Assembly: GCF_021389975.1 (NCBI RefSeq)
Contig: NZ_CP089981.1
Span: forward strand, 6,659,501-6,723,500
DNA: 64,000 bases
Origin: Fulvivirga ulvae
Lineage (GTDB): Bacteria > Bacteroidota > Bacteroidia > Cytophagales > Cyclobacteriaceae
Direction of reading: 5' to 3'
Every line of letters begins with the position of its first letter. Position 1 is the first letter of the stretch. Below, piece after piece: positions 29,022 to 37,300 of the stretch. The translations under genes were made by a program, and so were the position numbers. Below the pieces are notes generated by a model. That model had not been told where the DNA came from. It did no database searches and saw only the letters and a list, made by a program, of their open reading frames with translations.

Positions 29022-30422
29022 ATGAATGTAAGAGTAAAATTCCTGGGAGGTGCTAAATCAGTAACAGGCTCAAAATACCTGATCGAAATTGACAATAAAA
29101 AACTTCTTATTGATTGTGGACTGTTCCAGGGCTTAAAATCTCTTAGAATTAGAAACTGGGACAAACTACCTGTAGATGAAAAGTCCATAGATGCTATTAT
29201 ACTTACCCATGCACACATTGATCATAGCGGCTACCTTCCCAAGATGGTTAAAGAAGGTTTTCAAGGCAGGGTACATTGCTCAACGGCAACAGCAGGCTTA
29301 TTGGATATAATGCTGCTTGATGCCGCCAAACTCCAGGAGGAAGAAGCACAGTTTGCCAAAAAGGAAGGCTACTCGAAACATGAAGACCCACAACCTCTAT
29401 TTAATACAAAAGATGCAGAGAATGCACTGGCTTTACTAAAAGGCCATCATTATGATCAAAAAGTAGAGATTATGCCTGGTGTAACGGCTACTTTTCATAA
29501 TGCCGGACACATATTAGGGTCTTGTGTCGTAGAGTTGGAAATACAGGGTACTACGCAAACCAAAACAATAGTGTTTTCCGGAGACCTGGGTAGGTATGAT
29601 GGCCCCATTCTACATAGCCCTGCCGCACTAGGGCATGCGGACGTGCTTTTTGTAGAATCAACATATGGTGACAGACTTAATGAAAATAAAGGCATTGAAG
29701 AAAAGTTCGCTGAATTAATTAAGCAGGCTCTGGATAGAAATGGTTGCCTTCTGATACCTGCCTTTGCTATAGGTCGCACGCAATTGCTGCTTCACTATAT
29801 AAAGACCTTTATGGAGGCCGGCAAAATACCCAAAGTACCTGTTTATGTAGATAGTCCAATGGCGATCAACGCCACGAAGCTATACCAGGATTACCCATCC
29901 TACCACAAGCTCACAAGCCAAGAACTTAGCAGTCCTTCTATTTTTGATTATAATTACATAAAGTATTACCAAAGTCAGGAAGCCTCTACAAGTCTTAATA
30001 ATATTGAGAAAAATTCTATAATTATCTCTGCAAGTGGTATGTGTACGGGAGGGCGTATACTTCACCACCTGTACCACCGGCTTCAAAGGAGAAATGATAC
30101 CCTACTATTTGTGGGCTACCAGGCCGAAGGCACCCGCGGCAGGCGCCTGTTGGATGGTTAACTTACCTCAAGAATATTCGGCATTGATGTACCAGTAAAC
30201 TGCAACATAGTACACCTCAACGGCCTGTCTGCCCATGCGGATCGTGCAGAATTGCTTAAATGGCTCCATAATTTTAAAGAATCTCCAAAAATGACTTTCA
30301 TTATTCATGGGGAAGAAAAGAGCGCAATGGCTTTCTGCCAAACTATAAAAGATGAACTTGGCTGGCAAAATGTGATCATCCCCGAATACCTGGAATCATT
30401 TGAGTTGTTTCAGGGGATTTAG
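29022..30422 (+). pseudogene. MBL-fold beta-CASP ribonuclease, interrupted by an in-frame stop
   Basis: The reading frame from 29022 encodes a metallo-beta-lactamase/beta-CASP nuclease of the CPSF73-like bacterial family. It has THAHIDH at residues 62-68, GHILGS for the next metal ligand, and GDLGR. At 30159-30161 a TAA follows GTRGRRLLDG (residue 379). The same frame then continues without shift for 86 codons to the TAG at 30420-30422, and those codons encode NGLSAHAD and FIIHGEE, the motif B and C histidines of beta-CASP enzymes. So one nonsense codon splits an otherwise intact gene of about 466 codons. The truncated product lacks two catalytic histidines and is probably inactive. A sequencing error or readthrough are alternatives. 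It adjoins the distal end of the RHS cassette train. Confidence 0.85.
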
Positions 30423-30463
30423 GAGGGTGGTGATGCTTTAATGAAAGGAAGGAAGACTCTTGC

Positions 30464-30512
30464 ACCAGTTTTATCGTTTTATAGGGTTGGAACAGATGGG
30501 GGGCACCATCAT
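30464..30512. repeat. Degenerate copy of the inter-cassette repeat end
   Basis: The tract containing TTTTATCGTTTTATAG and AACAGATGGGGGG is a diverged copy of the end found at 31031, 31735, 34985, 35243, 39079 and 51201. It marks the distal end of the RHS cassette train, about 40 bases from the MBL pseudogene. Confidence 0.7.
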
Positions 30513-30514
30513 CT

Positions 30515-30898
30515 TTATAACACTCCCAAATTATGTTTTAAAATCCCTATTCCGATTGGGAACAGAATCACTCCAATCAGGTACAGAATAATAAACCATC
30601 CTCTTTTCCTCCTTTTGGCTCTTTCTTTTCCTTCCCACCTTTCACTGAACTGCTTATAATTTTCGCTCTTCTCATACCTGAACCAGTTAACAACCATAAG
30701 AACCAGTATTACAAGTATCACAATATATTTACCGGGAATAGGAAACTCGTGTACCAATCTTATTGCTGCCAACAAGCTTAATAAAGTGAAAAATTGAACC
30801 ACTGATACAATCCCAGAAGCATAGGTGTCAGGATTTTTATCCTTCCTGGCATAAAAATTATAAACTCTATAAAATATATAATCAAATATCTTCATCAT
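30515..30898 (-). CDS. Small membrane protein, putative RHS-tip immunity
   Basis: This 127-residue protein has three probable membrane segments: IVSVVQFFTLLSLLAAIRLV (about 30-49), YIVILVILVLMVVNWF (about 58-73) and WFIILYLIGVILFPIGIGIL near the C-terminus. The last two are separated by a basic stretch, KERAKRRKRG. I do not recognise a named family. The start codon region overlaps the stop of a short tip remnant on the same strand (30882-31020). Overlap of tip end and immunity start is the rule in this locus, so it is probably the surviving immunity gene of a mostly deleted RHS tip. Confidence 0.65.
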   Translation of the reverse strand: MMKIFDYIFYRVYNFYARKDKNPDTYASGIVSVVQFFTLLSLLAAIRLVHEFPIPGKYIVILVILVLMVVNWFRYEKSENYKQFSERWEGKERAKRRKRGWFIILYLIGVILFPIGIGILKHNLGVL

Positions 30899-31020
30899 TC
30901 ATGAGTCCCAAGGTTTCCAACATTTGCCACTTTCCCATTGTTTCTTGCTGAATATGCTCGGATATAGATTTACCGGTTACACCTACAGTTACCCGATTCC
31001 CAATAAAAGCAACTCCCGGA
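30882..31020 (-). pseudogene. C-terminal remnant of an RHS tip fused to the repeat
   Basis: In one minus-strand frame this stretch encodes about 45 codons, including GVAFIGNRVTVGVTG and GKWQMLETLGLMNDED, ending with TGA at 30882-30884 inside the start of the membrane protein gene. Upstream the frame runs straight into the inter-cassette repeat (31031-31130) with no core segment. This looks like a recombination that deleted the core and most of a tip but kept its last codons and immunity gene. Confidence 0.5.
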
Positions 31021-31030
31021 AAAAGCCCAA

Positions 31031-31130
31031 CCAGCTAAAGCTCGAAAGCTTTCTCGTAAAACAATAAAAGGCACAAGTGGATACTCGCACCAGTTTCATC
31101 GTTTTATATGCTTGGACCAGATGGGGGATG
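31031..31130. repeat. Inter-cassette repeat, partial copy
   Basis: This 100-base tract with TCGAAAGCTTTCTCGTAAAA and ACCAGATGGGGGA matches the end portion of the full repeats at 34553-34985 and 38653-39079. Only the part farthest from the core is present. Confidence 0.85.
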
Positions 31131-31147
31131 GCTACATCCGTTTGGTT

Positions 31148-31282
31148 CTATATACCAAATGGAAAATTTTTTAATAATCCATATTCAAATTTTAAATATA
31201 AAAAAAGCAATGCCAGTAAAATTACTATTACTAATAGTACAATTATTTCTCTAAGTGGCAGTTTAGGAAATCTCCAAGACAT
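31148..31282 (-). CDS. 44-residue single-pass membrane protein, copy 1
   Basis: The minus-strand ORF from ATG at 31280-31282 to TAG at 31148-31150 encodes 44 residues. It starts MSWRFPKLPLREI, has a hydrophobic span of about 18 residues, then KFEYGLLKNFP. A second copy at 51403-51537 has the same length and start and about 75-80% identical residues. Many of the base differences are synonymous or conservative, which argues for a translated, selected product. It has basic residues before the membrane span. Its function is unknown. The setting among RHS tips suggests an immunity accessory or a small toxin-like membrane peptide. Confidence 0.6.
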   Translation of the reverse strand: MSWRFPKLPLREIIVLLVIVILLALLFLYLKFEYGLLKNFPFGI

Positions 31283-31419
31283 ACAAATTTTTTAATAGTC
31301 TCTTTTAGTGCAAAATACTTGCAGTGGGCCTCGCCTAGGAACTTTTTATGCTCAATGAACCCTCGAATATACTTCATTTCTCCTCCGTAGAAAAGGAGGA
31401 TTGTATGTATTAATAATTA

Positions 31420-31540
31420 TGCTAATACAAACAAGCTTACTCCTCTTAAAAACTAAAGCCCGGGAATAACCCAGGCTCTTCTTTTCATTTCTTGCTTTTC
31501 GGGGTCACCAGCTACAAGCTGACGCCAGCTAGGAAACTAA
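31420..31540. repeat. Variant inter-cassette repeat with hairpin
   Basis: AAAGCCCGGG...CCCAGGCT followed by TTCATTTCTTGCTTTT and CACCAGCTACAAGCTG is shared with 53395-53475. The CCCGGG/CCCAGG hairpin is the common terminator-like core of the repeat family. It separates the 31148 small gene from the truncated gene at 31537. Confidence 0.75.
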
Positions 31541-31800
31541 TCCTTACTATCTAACGTCATCAATATTTCAGCCAATCTATCTTTCACAGGTTTCGGAACA
31601 ATATTCTCATCTCTGATTAATTCCTTCATAAAAGAATAATCCTCTTCTAAGATTTTCATCTTTTTGGCTGCACTTTCTAACAAATCGTAAAATTCTTTAT
31701 CTATCTCAATATCATGCTCATACAGTTGCGTGATAATTGTATCGAAAGCTTTCCCGTAAAACAATGAAAGACACACGTGAGACACTTGCGCCAGTTTCAT
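31537..31800 (-). CDS. Repeat-fused small protein, probable truncated immunity gene
   Basis: This 87-residue ORF is a chimera. Its first 19 residues (MKLAQVSH to KAF) come from the conserved repeat and appear in the same frame in every other copy. The remaining 68 (TIITQLYEHDIEIDKEF through RLAEILMTLDSKD) are unique, acidic and helical. The unique part resembles the C-terminal half of small cytosolic immunity proteins. It was probably joined to the repeat by recombination, losing its own start. Whether it is translated is uncertain. Confidence 0.45.
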   Translation of the reverse strand: MKLAQVSHVCLSLFYGKAFDTIITQLYEHDIEIDKEFYDLLESAAKKMKILEEDYSFMKELIRDENIVPKPVKDRLAEILMTLDSKD

Positions 31801-31828
31801 CGTTTTATAGCCTTGGACCAGATGGGGG
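31735..31828. repeat. Inter-cassette repeat, partial copy
   Basis: TCGAAAGCTTTCCCGTAAAA through ACCAGATGGGGGC matches the end part of the full repeats. It also supplies the start codon and first codons of the small ORF at 31537-31800. Confidence 0.85.
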
Positions 31829-31833
31829 CAAAA

Positions 31834-32859
31834 CTAAATTGGCATTTGAGTCCTAGAAAATTCTAATTCATCTCCTTCATAAACCACCTTTAGTTTATCC
31901 CTCGATAATTCAAGTATATTTAACCTGCTCTTATTTCCTTCTTTAAGCTCATCCAGAACAATAACATTTCCGCTCTTGCTTAAACCCCAAGATCCCATAG
32001 ATAAAACGTCTCCATCTTGGGTATTCATATAATATCCCATGTAGCCATCTTCTAATTCATATTCCATAACAACCGGAATGTTAATGCTTGACTCCGGGCT
32101 TGATGTTAGCTCCCAATAACCCGCTAACATTTCCTCCTTAACATTGGCACGGAGTGATCTTCTTTCAAAAAGCACATGCTGCTGTTGCCCATCCATACTA
32201 AGCAACTTACCATGTATTCCTTCTGGTGATAAGCTATCTATAAAGATAAGGTTAGGCTTAAAATCTTTAATTAGAATAATTGTTAATGAATCAATATTAT
32301 AAACATTCCATTCGAAAACCGAGCTATTAAAAGAATTGCCAGAATCATAAGTAAATAAATACTTCTTGTTTCGGTAAAACTCAATTCCCCCCTTTTTCCC
32401 CTTTTTCTCTTGTGAGCTGTCTTTAAATGATAATTGCCAATACTCCTTTAGCAATTCTTTATTTAGATTGGCAGCAGGAATATTTTTAGCTGATATAGAC
32501 TTCAAAGGGACTAACTTCACCTTTCGCCCTTTTGAATCTAACAAGGTCAGACTATCCCTACTAGAAGTAGCTACTAAATATTTTTCTAGATAGTTACTAT
32601 TCGTATCCGAACTGATCATTAACTCACTTTCCAAAAATTCCCACTTTCGCTTAGATACGAGTTTACTTAAATACTTCGTGTATACGTCACCCCCCTCTTT
32701 AAACTCATAAATTAGGGGCATATCAGTATTTGTTAGTGTGGTATTTAACCATTTACCTGTAATATTCGGCTTATTCTTATCTGAAAAACAGGAAGATAAA
32801 AGAATAACTAAAAGTAATATGAGTACCCTGTTAATTGCCAATGTAATTTTTGTATGCAC
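31834..32859 (-). CDS. Lipoprotein, putative RHS-tip immunity
   Basis: The open frame extends upstream to 32958, but the signal peptide INRVLILLLVILLSSC starts only a few codons after a GTG at 32857-32859 and a TTG at 32839-32841. One of these is the likely start. LLSSC is a lipobox, so the mature protein would be lipid-anchored. The body (about 340 residues) shows two similar beta-rich segments (NITGKWLNTTLTN and MLAGYWELTSSPES, each followed by an acidic strand region), typical of lipocalin-like lipoproteins of Bacteroidota. The start overlaps the end of the tip fragment at 32831, which fits an immunity gene for that tip. Confidence 0.7.
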   Translation of the reverse strand: MHTKITLAINRVLILLLVILLSSCFSDKNKPNITGKWLNTTLTNTDMPLIYEFKEGGDVYTKYLSKLVSKRKWEFLESELMISSDTNSNYLEKYLVATSSRDSLTLLDSKGRKVKLVPLKSISAKNIPAANLNKELLKEYWQLSFKDSSQEKKGKKGGIEFYRNKKYLFTYDSGNSFNSSVFEWNVYNIDSLTIILIKDFKPNLIFIDSLSPEGIHGKLLSMDGQQQHVLFERRSLRANVKEEMLAGYWELTSSPESSINIPVVMEYELEDGYMGYYMNTQDGDVLSMGSWGLSKSGNVIVLDELKEGNKSRLNILELSRDKLKVVYEGDELEFSRTQMPI

Positions 32860-33343
32860 GTTTAAAACTTTCAAATCGTTGATGATATCTTTGTGTGTAG
32901 TATTTATCTCTGAACGCATCTTTACTCGCCACACTCTTAAATGCCGCAAAGAAAACATCTACCGTTCCCGCCCTCAAAATGATTGACGGCCCACCCTCAA
33001 ATCTTATATCACTAATAGTGGAGCTTAGATTATCAGTATGCCAGTAGCCGCTGATTGTTGCATCAGGAGACCCAGCCAAATTAAGATATACAGCTACGCC
33101 ATCCTTTCCATCTTGTATCCACCCATTAAGATTAACAGGAAGATTATAATCTTTCAAATCCGTTCCGCCTACAAATTTTCTATTTCCTGATATCTCACCT
33201 GAAACTAGGTTCTTTTTAACACCAGGAATCTTTGACCAATACTTATTGTAAAAAGCTTCTTCGGCATCATGGTCGGCCAAATTTCTTAATGACTGGGCTA
33301 ACGCATTGAGTCCGTCATTTAACCCTCCATTCTGGTCAACACA
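32831..33343 (-). pseudogene. RHS tip fragment lacking core and start codon
   Basis: The frame carries DQNGGLNDGLNALAQSL, then FYNKYWSKIPGVKKN and an Ig- or beta-like region, ending GNYRA-type with NYIGN at a TAA at 32831. DQNGG is the junction motif seen at the end of the core in the cassettes at 52239 and 37746 (GEGDQNGG). Here it follows directly, in frame, after the TAG of the previous tip, with no core segment and no ATG. The only available start is a TTG at 33280. So the tip was captured without its own core. Activity of the domain is unknown. Confidence 0.55.
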
Positions 33344-34551
33344 CTACACTTTTATTGTTTCAAAATCAACATCATCCAAACAAACTACCCTCTCAATACC
33401 TATATTCTCATCGTTCAATAACACATAATTAAATTCTGGTTGATTTATATAAAAACCTTCATTAAAACCGACGAGTCTATCAAATATCAAGTTGCTATCC
33501 AAATAGATCAATTCATCATTCAAAACATCTCTTACTTCCTTTTCTACTTGATTTTTCATAATAATCTTATGCGTAGGTAAGGCTTCAATATCAGTAATCC
33601 TACTGCTACTGCCATTGAAATCAGCCCCATCTCCATATACTTCAAAGTATTCTCCAGTTCCCAATACAGCTCTTTCTACAACTCGGGCAATTGTGATATC
33701 TATTTTACTACCGTCTTCAAATAAGATAGTCACAGCTTTTCCATCTCTCCCCATCCTAGTAGTTGCCTGTTGAACAGTTTTGCCCAATAATTTAGATCCA
33801 TGAACTGCTCCCAATCTAATACCAGAGGCGATACCAGATCCAGCAAAACCTAACTCCATAATTTCTTTGGCAGGGGCTAAATGTTCATGGGCAGTTCTGC
33901 TTAATTTGGTAACTAGCTTTCCATGCTCTGTTAGGGCATCACTCCATTGCTGGGTTTTATCTCTTATCCCTTGAGTATTACCTATTACGTAATTCCTAAT
34001 GCCATCTGCCCAATTTCGAATGGCATCTCCCAATGAGGTGTTATTTGTCCCGCCAAGTTTATAATGATTTATATAACCACTCTGATCAGAATAGGAATAA
34101 GTTGTATAACCTGTTAAAGAACCATCGCCAAAATGGTAAGTTCTCATAGAGGTCGCCGAAAATACATCCAACGAACCGGAGAAACCTTCACCATACATCT
34201 GTGCACATTCCTGATGTGCATGTGCATAACCGGCCTGCGCCCAGCTCAGCACCTCATTTCTGTAGGCCATTCTCGTGTTGAACTGTTGAGCAAAAGACTC
34301 TCCATAAAAGTACCCGCTAAACCCATCATTGGCGGGACCGGTGCTTTTATGGCCCATTCTGTCCTTCATTTCATCATAGATAGACCCACCCCTACCATAG
34401 GATCATTATAATAAACAGGGTTATTATTTCCGCACTGATAAGGCGTCTGACAACTAAACCTACCCGCCATAATACCCACCGAAGTAAATCTGCCAATGGC
34501 AGCACCATACTGGCGATAGAAGGTCTCATAGTTCCCCGTCTCTTGATTCAA
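33344..34551 (-). pseudogene. RHS core end plus tip, frameshifted cassette
   Basis: The first frame (34366-34551) reads NQETGNYETF, RQYGAAIGRF and NDP, then diverges. The second frame (33344-34369) continues with MKDRMGHKSTGPANDG, AYRNEVLSWAQAGYAHAHQE and a tip. In intact cassettes these two parts are one frame joined by the segment NDPLGDYGRGGSIYDE. A deletion near 34395 breaks it here, and several core residues are substituted (IGRFTSVGIM, CGNNNP). The tip has a hydrophobic helix region (GFAGSGIASGIRLGA) and FEDGSKIDIT, then an acidic C-terminus ending ETIKV. No immunity gene follows directly. The cassette looks dead. Confidence 0.75.
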
Positions 34552-34552
34552 C

Positions 34553-34985
34553 TCGATTCCGGCATTGTAGAGAAAGATGTATTGGCAAATTATAGAAATA
34601 CACCTTATAAGTCTACGAACCTTTTTAATGCAAAAGACTTGCAGCGTACATCACAAAGAACGTTTTGTGCTTTTAAGCACCTGCGAATATAGTTTTATTT
34701 TTCTCAGATGAAAAGAAATCCTTTCCTCTTCAAAAAGGTAGGCAACAGCAACTTGCACAATAAAAAAGCCCTGGAATAACCCAGACTTTGATATTTCTCT
34801 AGTTCCGAATCCTCTGCAATAAACCAACACCGAGCGGACGTCCTTTTTCATTATTGGCTGCAGGATCGCTGTACTAAACTTACTACCAGCTAAAGTTCGA
34901 AAGCTTTCTCGTAAAACAATGAAAGACACAAGTGAGACACTTGCGCCAGTTTCATCGTTTTATAGCCTTGGACCAGATGGGGGCA
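34553..34985. repeat. Inter-cassette repeat, full copy A
   Basis: This 433-base tract begins with the last bases of the core (GGCATTGTAGAGAAAG) and ends with ACCAGATGGGGGC. Near-identical copies lie at 36740-37168, 38653-39079 and 50771-51201. On the minus strand it contains an AAAG(C)CTGG-type hairpin near 34765-34789 followed by a T-rich run. It carries an open frame of about 92 codons, but the hairpin lies inside that frame and copies differ by frameshifts, so it is not a gene. It covers most of the gene-free stretch here. Confidence 0.9.
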
Positions 34986-35145
34986 TGTTTTTAAAGTTTT
35001 AGACGCCTTGTTAAGAGACTACAAAACTCAACGTGCTTACTCCTCCTAAAACAAAAAGCCCGGGAACAACTCCCAGGCTTTGATATTTCTCTAGTTTCAA
35101 ATCCTCTGCTATAAAACCACACCGGCGGACGCTCTGAACTTACTA
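34986..35145. repeat. Repeat variant shared with 51202-51320
   Basis: AAAGTTTTAGACGCCTTG, GAGACTACAAAACTCAACGT and the CCCGGGAACAACTCCCAGG hairpin occur again at 51202-51300 almost unchanged. It directly follows a full repeat in both places, so this is a two-part block copied as a unit. Confidence 0.85.
35055..35081 (-). terminator. Terminator-like hairpin in repeat
   Basis: AAAGCCCGGGA pairs with TCCCAGGCTTT with one mismatch across a 5-base loop. On the minus strand it is followed by TTGTTTTAGG. The same hairpin occurs at 51272-51298 and, slightly altered, at 48655-48679. Confidence 0.7.
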
Positions 35146-35243
35146 CCAGCAAAAGTTCGAAAGCTTTCCCGTAAAACAATGAAAGGCACAAGTGGATACT
35201 TGCGCCAGTTTCATCGTTTTATATGCTTGGACCAGATGGGGGA
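35146..35243. repeat. Inter-cassette repeat, partial copy
   Basis: GTTCGAAAGCTTTCCCGTAA to ACCAGATGGGGGA repeats the end portion of the full repeat. It forms a nested series with the preceding blocks just downstream of the immunity gene at 35314. Confidence 0.85.
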
Positions 35244-35313
35244 ATCAACTCCCAGGCTTCTATATCTCTACCTTATTATTGTAGGGTCGCTACGAAAAAC
35301 CTACCAATAAGAG

Positions 35314-35754
35314 TTACAACAAACCTTGAGCTTCAAAATATTGCTTTAAATCATGCTTAAATGCTTCCTTATCAAAATCTGTTATCTTCTTGGGTAATGA
35401 ATCAAGATGTGTCAATGACTTCATTATTTCATTTGCCACAGTTCTTCTCAAAACTTCTTCATTAGCTTCTACTAACATTGCATAATCTAACTTGATATCA
35501 TAGCCATACGAATTTTGACTCACTACTTCAACCCCTAAATTATTAGAAACTTCTCTTTTTATATATTTGGGTTTCCGCGGTTTAAAAAACTGTTCAAATT
35601 CAGGCTTTAAACATATAGTTCCTATTAGAAATTCTTCCACATCAGAACCATACGTCCTATTACTTAAATACTCATTAATTCCTAGTGCTAAATTATGTAT
35701 AGCAGTTACTTTTGAAGTCCCTAGGTTAGACTCCTGTGTTATTTTAAACTTCAT
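35314..35754 (-). CDS. Putative immunity protein for GNKIFR-type RHS tip
   Basis: This 146-residue cytosolic protein has no signal peptide and mixes strands and helices (MKFKITQESNLGTSKVTAIH at the N-terminus, KKITDFDKEAFKHDLKQYF at the C-terminus). It starts 2 bases after the stop of the tip that ends GNKIFR. I recall similar proteins beside GNKIFR tips in other Bacteroidota but cannot name the family. The length and acidic charge suit an immunity protein that binds a nuclease-like toxin. The upstream core is frameshifted, so this gene may now act only as a stand-alone protective gene. Confidence 0.65.
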   Translation of the reverse strand: MKFKITQESNLGTSKVTAIHNLALGINEYLSNRTYGSDVEEFLIGTICLKPEFEQFFKPRKPKYIKREVSNNLGVEVVSQNSYGYDIKLDYAMLVEANEEVLRRTVANEIMKSLTHLDSLPKKITDFDKEAFKHDLKQYFEAQGLL

Positions 35755-35756
35755 CT

Positions 35757-36736
35757 TTATCTAAATATTTTATTTCCAGGAGGCAAAGTGCCATTGGCAA
35801 TTGCATAACCATAAATTTTACCCTTTTCTGCTATTTTGATTTCCATTTGATTACCAAAAAATTCAGGAACCATTACAAGACTACCTCCAACACTTAATTC
35901 AGCCTTTGTGTATCTATCAAAGCCTTTAGTTGTTTCACCATATTTCCATACCTCTCCAGCTTCAAGCCATACTGGCTCACCCCGTACATTTGGATATAGA
36001 CCAGGGGAAACAGCTCTCAAAGAATACTGAAACCCATTCTTGGCAGTCATAGCTTTCTTTATAATCCCAGCAACTTCCGCTGCTTGCTTAGCCACAAGTT
36101 CTTTATTGTCATAAAGGAAGTAAGCGGTGGCACCTACCCAGGCAACCGGTATTAATACATCATCCACAACACCGAAGCCAGTCGCATCATCTGCAATTAA
36201 AACCATACTTGTTGCTCCCGTAGTGGCAAAAGCACTATAATCCCAATCTCCCCCATTCGATTCACCATCACCTAAATCATAGATGTATTCGGTATCAATA
36301 TAATTCTCTTCGGCGGCAACACCATTTGTGTAACAATCAATAATTCTAGGATCAATAGAAGCACCATACATCCGCGCATATTCCTGATGTGCATGTGCAT
36401 AACCGGCCTGCGCCCAGCTAAGCACACCTCATTTCTGTAGGCCATTCTCGCATTGAACTGCTGAGCAAAAGACTCCCCATGAGAAAATCCGCTAAACCCA
36501 TCATTGGCAGGCCCAGTGCTTTTATGCCCCATTCTGTCCTTCATTTCATCGTATATGGAACCACCCCTTCCATAATCACCTAAAGGATCATTGAAGTAAA
36601 CAGGATCATTGTTGGCATATTGATAAGGTGTCTGGTTGCTAAAGCTGCTAGCCATAATATCCACTGCCGTAAACCTGCCAATAGCGGCATCATACTGGCG
36701 ATGGAAGGTCTCATAGTTTCTCGTCTCTTGATTCAA
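35757..36736 (-). pseudogene. RHS core end plus GNKIFR tip, frameshifted cassette
   Basis: The core half (NQETRNYETFHRQYDAAIGRF to AYRNEV, 36736-36425) and the tip half (LSWAQAGYAHAHQEYARMYG onward, 36425-35757) are in different frames. Comparison with the cassettes at 40430 and 34250 shows why: the others have AGCACCTCATTTCTG, this copy AGCACACCTCATTTCTG, a 2-base insertion at about 36424. The tip has a hydrophobic stretch (VLIPVAWVGATAYFL) then NVRGEPVWLEAGEVWKYGET and ends LPPGNKIFR, a tip type I recognise from other RHS proteins, probably a nuclease-like toxin. Before the insertion it was a standard cassette. Confidence 0.8.
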
Positions 36737-36739
36737 CTC

Positions 36740-37168
36740 GATTCCGGCATTGTAGAGAAAGATGTATTGACAAATTATAGAAATACACCTTATAAGTCTA
36801 CGAACCTTTTTAATGCAAAAGACTTGCAGCGTACATCACAAAGAACGTTTTGTGCTTTTAAGCACCTGCGAATATAGTTTTAATTTTTCTCAGATGAAAA
36901 GAAATCCTTTCCTCTTCAAAAAGGTAGGCAACAGCAACTTGCACAATAAAAAAGCCCTGGAATAACCCAGACTTTGATATTTCTCTAGTTCCGAATCCTC
37001 TGCAATAAACCAACACCGAGCGGACGTCCTTTTTCATTATTGGCTGCAGGATCGCTGTACTAAACTTACTACCAGCAAAAGTTCGAAAGCTTTCCCGTAA
37101 AACAATGAAAGACACAAGTGAGACACTTGCGCCAGTTTCATCGTTTTATAGCCTTAGACCAGATTGAG
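36740..37168. repeat. Inter-cassette repeat, full copy B
   Basis: This copy runs from the core end at about 36740 to CCAGATTGAG at 37168, nearly identical to copy A (34553-34985) over its length. It explains the long gene-free stretch between the GNKIFR cassette and the metallopeptidase cassette. Confidence 0.9.
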
Positions 37169-37246
37169 ATGAAAGCCAATCCTAATTTTACTTCCGACAA
37201 CTCAAAGGATAAAGGAGATAAGGGAGATAAAAAAGACAAAAAGTAA
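37169..37246 (+). other. Lys/Asp-rich 25-codon frame beside repeat
   Basis: On the plus strand an ATG at 37169 opens 25 codons reading MKANPNFTSDNSKDKGDKG then KKDKK before TAA. Lys/Asp-rich ends like this are common as C-terminal tails of Bacteroidota proteins, so this may be a leftover of an inverted gene end. No other cassette has it. It is too short to call a gene. Confidence 0.25.
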
Positions 37247-37251
37247 TTCAT

Positions 37252-37279
37252 AAAAAAAGCCGCTCTTTCGAACGGCTTT
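37252..37279 (-). terminator. Terminator of the lipoprotein immunity gene
   Basis: AAAGCCG pairs with CGGCTTT across a 10-base loop and is followed on the minus strand by seven T. It lies 22 bases after the stop of the gene at 37301. Confidence 0.8.
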
Positions 37280-37300
37280 CACTTTATTATATTTAATGAT

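Noticed and set aside
32859..32958. Lipoprotein start at 32958
   Set aside because: It would place 33 charged residues before the signal peptide and overlap the tip frame by over 120 bases. A GTG or TTG start next to the signal peptide is better.
34651..34929. Conserved 92-codon minus-strand frame (MSFIVLRESFRTL...) in four repeat copies
   Set aside because: It contains the terminator-like hairpin, copies differ by frameshifts as well as substitutions, and it has no family resemblance. The DNA, not a protein, is what is conserved.
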